Assembly (NCBI RefSeq): GCF_019603315.1
Contig: NZ_CP080649.1
Span: forward strand, 1,565,501 to 1,629,500
Length of the DNA: 64,000 bases
Reading direction: 5' to 3'
Source of the DNA: Ruficoccus sp. ZRK36
GTDB taxonomy: Bacteria > Verrucomicrobiota > Verrucomicrobiia > Opitutales > Cerasicoccaceae
Position numbers and translations under genes: made by a program
Shown: piece by piece, positions 62,511 through 64,000 of the stretch
Layout: the number at the start of each line of letters is the position of its first letter
Position numbering within the stretch: position 1 is the stretch's first letter
The notes under the pieces: model-generated
What the model was told of the DNA's origin: nothing
The model's database searches: none
Seen by the model: the letters and a program-made list of their open reading frames with translations, nothing else

Positions 62511-63089
62511 GCGTTTTATGTTGTGAGTCGATATGACTTTTCGTGGGTATCTGAGCCCTCTGCTGCGACCCCATTGCTAGTGATATGGTTTTTCTGTATA
62601 GGACAGATAATCTATATGAAGCGAGGTACGACGCCGATCACCGAGTTCCTTCAAGGAATTATCCACTCTAACTCCATACGAGTATATGGCCTGACTAAAC
62701 ACTCTATAAACATACGGAATTTAGAGAAACAAGTAACTACACAGGGCCCTATGTCTGGCTCCAAATGATCATAAAAACCCCTCTCTTGTTCCTGTTTTAT
62801 CCGCTCCTGACACTGAATCACTCTACCTGAACTGGCCCCGCTGGCTCACGCTGCTGGTGCTGTGCATGAGCTCGATCGTGAGTGGTGTGCTCATCCCCAA
62901 GGCGGCCCTTACTCGTCTGGATCCGGGATAAAAGACATATGCCAGTCGAGGTATAGACACGAGCGTTCGTCCCCAAACAGGGGCTCCGGTAGCAGCTTCG
63001 AAACCCAGCCAGCATTCGGGCTCAAGTTACCGGGTAGGTCGGCAGTGAGCAGGGCCCAGGTGTTGTCAGGATCGTTCAGCCACCTACGT
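62511..63089. pseudogene. Gap with decayed coding fragments
   Basis: This 579-base stretch has no intact gene, but two fragments have protein-like character. On the plus strand, about 62750-62930 reads an open frame without a start codon ending in a membrane-type segment (LYLNWPRWLTLLVLCMSSIVSGVL) before a stop at 62930. On the minus strand, 63089 to 62909 reads WLNDPDNTWALLTADLPG and later LFGDERSCLYLDWHMSF, again without a usable start. Their openness and composition suggest remnants of genes broken by rearrangement. The identities are unknown and this may be coincidence. No terminator or repeat was recognised. Confidence 0.35.
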
Positions 63090-64000
63090 TCATGGAGCTT
63101 CGTAGCTTTTCGTGCCTCCGAGTTGAATAAAACGCTTCAGCACGTAAGCACTGCAGATCAGGGCAGCGATGGTTAAAAGGGCAGCGCATAGAAACGCATA
63201 GCGATAAGCGTTTCCAGAAAGGTCGATGACGAAACCGAGCATTGGCCCGATCAGAATATTCGCTGGTGAGTTAAGCGTACTTTGAGCGGATGAAAACTGT
63301 GCATATTTATCATGCGGGTAGAGGCGTTGCCCCAGTGAGGCCGCGGAAGTATAAAAGCATCCGGATAAGACCCCGTGAAGCACCCAGGCGATCAGGAAAC
63401 TTTTTTGGTCATTCGCAAAGATGAATCCCCAGCCGGTAACGAGCATATAGCCTGTTAGCGAGATGATCACCATGCGTAAGGGGTGAAACAAGTCGACAAG
63501 CCACCCAAGGAAAAAAGAAAGGCAAAGTGAGATAAGGAAGGCGAGCGAGAGATAGTCCCCGTAAGTGTCCATGTCGATGTCGAGACTTTTGGCGTAGGGA
63601 AGCGCGAAGATGTTTACCGAACTGATGGCAACCAGGGAGAACATGATCATTGCGAAGATCGCAAGATAGTAGGGGTTGGTATAGCAGTCTCGGACATATT
63701 CTTTCACTCCGGCCCAAAACCTGCCGCAAATGCCCGGTTGGTTAGATGTGACAGGGGACGGTGGCGGATAGTCCCCCTCCTTAACTTTTAGGCAGACCCA
63801 CAGGAATGAGGTCCCATAAAAGACTGCGATAATCAGCATTATCAAAGTAAAGTGCGATGGGACCTCTCCCATGATCCAGTAGTTGAAAAACATGCCGTCG
63901 ATGAGGCTGATGGCTCTGAAGAAACCATAAAATCGACCAAGCAGTTCTTTCGGAACCACATCATTAATGAGTCCGCCGAAGACGGACTGGCCTATAATCG
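63090..64000 (-). CDS. MFS transporter (partial, cut by the window end)
   Basis: The frame is open to the last base of the window, so the N-terminus is missing. The visible 303 or so residues hold about eight hydrophobic helices, including FTLIMLIIAVFYGTSFLWVC, YLAIFAMIMFSLVAISSVNIFA, LSFFLGWLVDLF and AFLCAALLTIAALICSAYVL. The central loop RFYGFFRAISLIDGMFF and the LGWLVDLFHPLRMVIIS segment match the MFS fold. Substrate is not clear; the setting suggests a sugar or oligosaccharide. It reads convergently to the LacI gene at 61491 across a gap with decayed sequence. Confidence 0.85.
   Translation of the reverse strand, partial: IIGQSVFGGLINDVVPKELLGRFYGFFRAISLIDGMFFNYWIMGEVPSHFTLIMLIIAVFYGTSFLWVCLKVKEGDYPPPSPVTSNQPGICGRFWAGVKEYVRDCYTNPYYLAIFAMIMFSLVAISSVNIFALPYAKSLDIDMDTYGDYLSLAFLISLCLSFFLGWLVDLFHPLRMVIISLTGYMLVTGWGFIFANDQKSFLIAWVLHGVLSGCFYTSAASLGQRLYPHDKYAQFSSAQSTLNSPANILIGPMLGFVIDLSGNAYRYAFLCAALLTIAALICSAYVLKRFIQLGGTKSYEAP

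Noticed and set aside
62523-62768. An 81-codon open frame after the LacI gene
   Set aside because: Its composition looks random, it has no recognisable motif, and it has no ribosome binding site or partner gene.

Overview
The window looks like a chromosomal segment of a Verrucomicrobiota bacterium, most likely an Opitutales-type marine or host-associated carbohydrate degrader. This is inferred from the mix of genes: PEP-CTERM secreted proteins, H-X9-DG prepilins beside LacI regulators, a giant PilX/Verru_Chthon-like protein, several S1-type sulfatases, a sialate O-acetylesterase, GPH symporters and weak Shine-Dalgarno signals. No rRNA or CRISPR array was seen.

Region 1 (1 to about 23.8 kb) is GC-rich and mostly housekeeping: the end of a GIY-YIG/T5orf172-type protein, mutL, glycogen phosphorylase (glgP), pyrC, glycogen branching enzyme (glgB), a coiled-coil zinc-ribbon protein, a cysteine hydrolase, two exported proteins of unknown role, exonuclease III, infA, cysK, a photolyase / TIGR01777 / dtd / 3-methyladenine glycosylase run, a Tat-exported superoxide dismutase, and an AraC-regulated sugar-acid module (enolase-superfamily dehydratase plus SDR). 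Two inverted copies of a 232-233 bp MITE-like element with 39 bp terminal inverted repeats bracket pyrC between the two glycogen genes.

Region 2 (23.9 to about 56 kb) is accessory and centred on a modified, sulfated and probably uronic-acid-containing glycan. It holds three sulfatases, a sialate O-acetylesterase, an SGNH esterase, a heparin-lyase-I-like protein, a NodB-type deacetylase, a GH3 NagZ-type hexosaminidase, an (alpha/alpha)6 glycosidase, three related 2-hydroxyacid dehydrogenases, a Gfo/Idh/MocA oxidoreductase, a FAD oxidoreductase, and LacI and AraC regulators placed beside or divergent from the enzymes. PEP-CTERM proteins and prepilin-like proteins are interspersed, suggesting that surface structures are co-deployed with the enzymes. 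No SusC/SusD pair is present. A short AT-rich motif (core TTATAGTTA) recurs upstream of four of these units.

Region 3 (about 56.1 to 64 kb) appears less GC-rich. It begins at a terminator followed by a CCA-ended fragment of a tRNA 3' end (T arm plus acceptor) with no 5' half nearby, which is what an integrated element leaves behind. It carries a GPH sugar symporter, then an apparent operon of PEP-CTERM protein, clan GH-A glycosidase, H-X9-DG prepilin and LacI regulator, then a gene-poor stretch with decayed coding sequence, and an MFS transporter cut by the window end.

All assignments come from reading motifs and architecture by eye; no database search was run. Start codons were chosen from family length, signal peptides and conserved N-termini because ribosome binding sites are weak.
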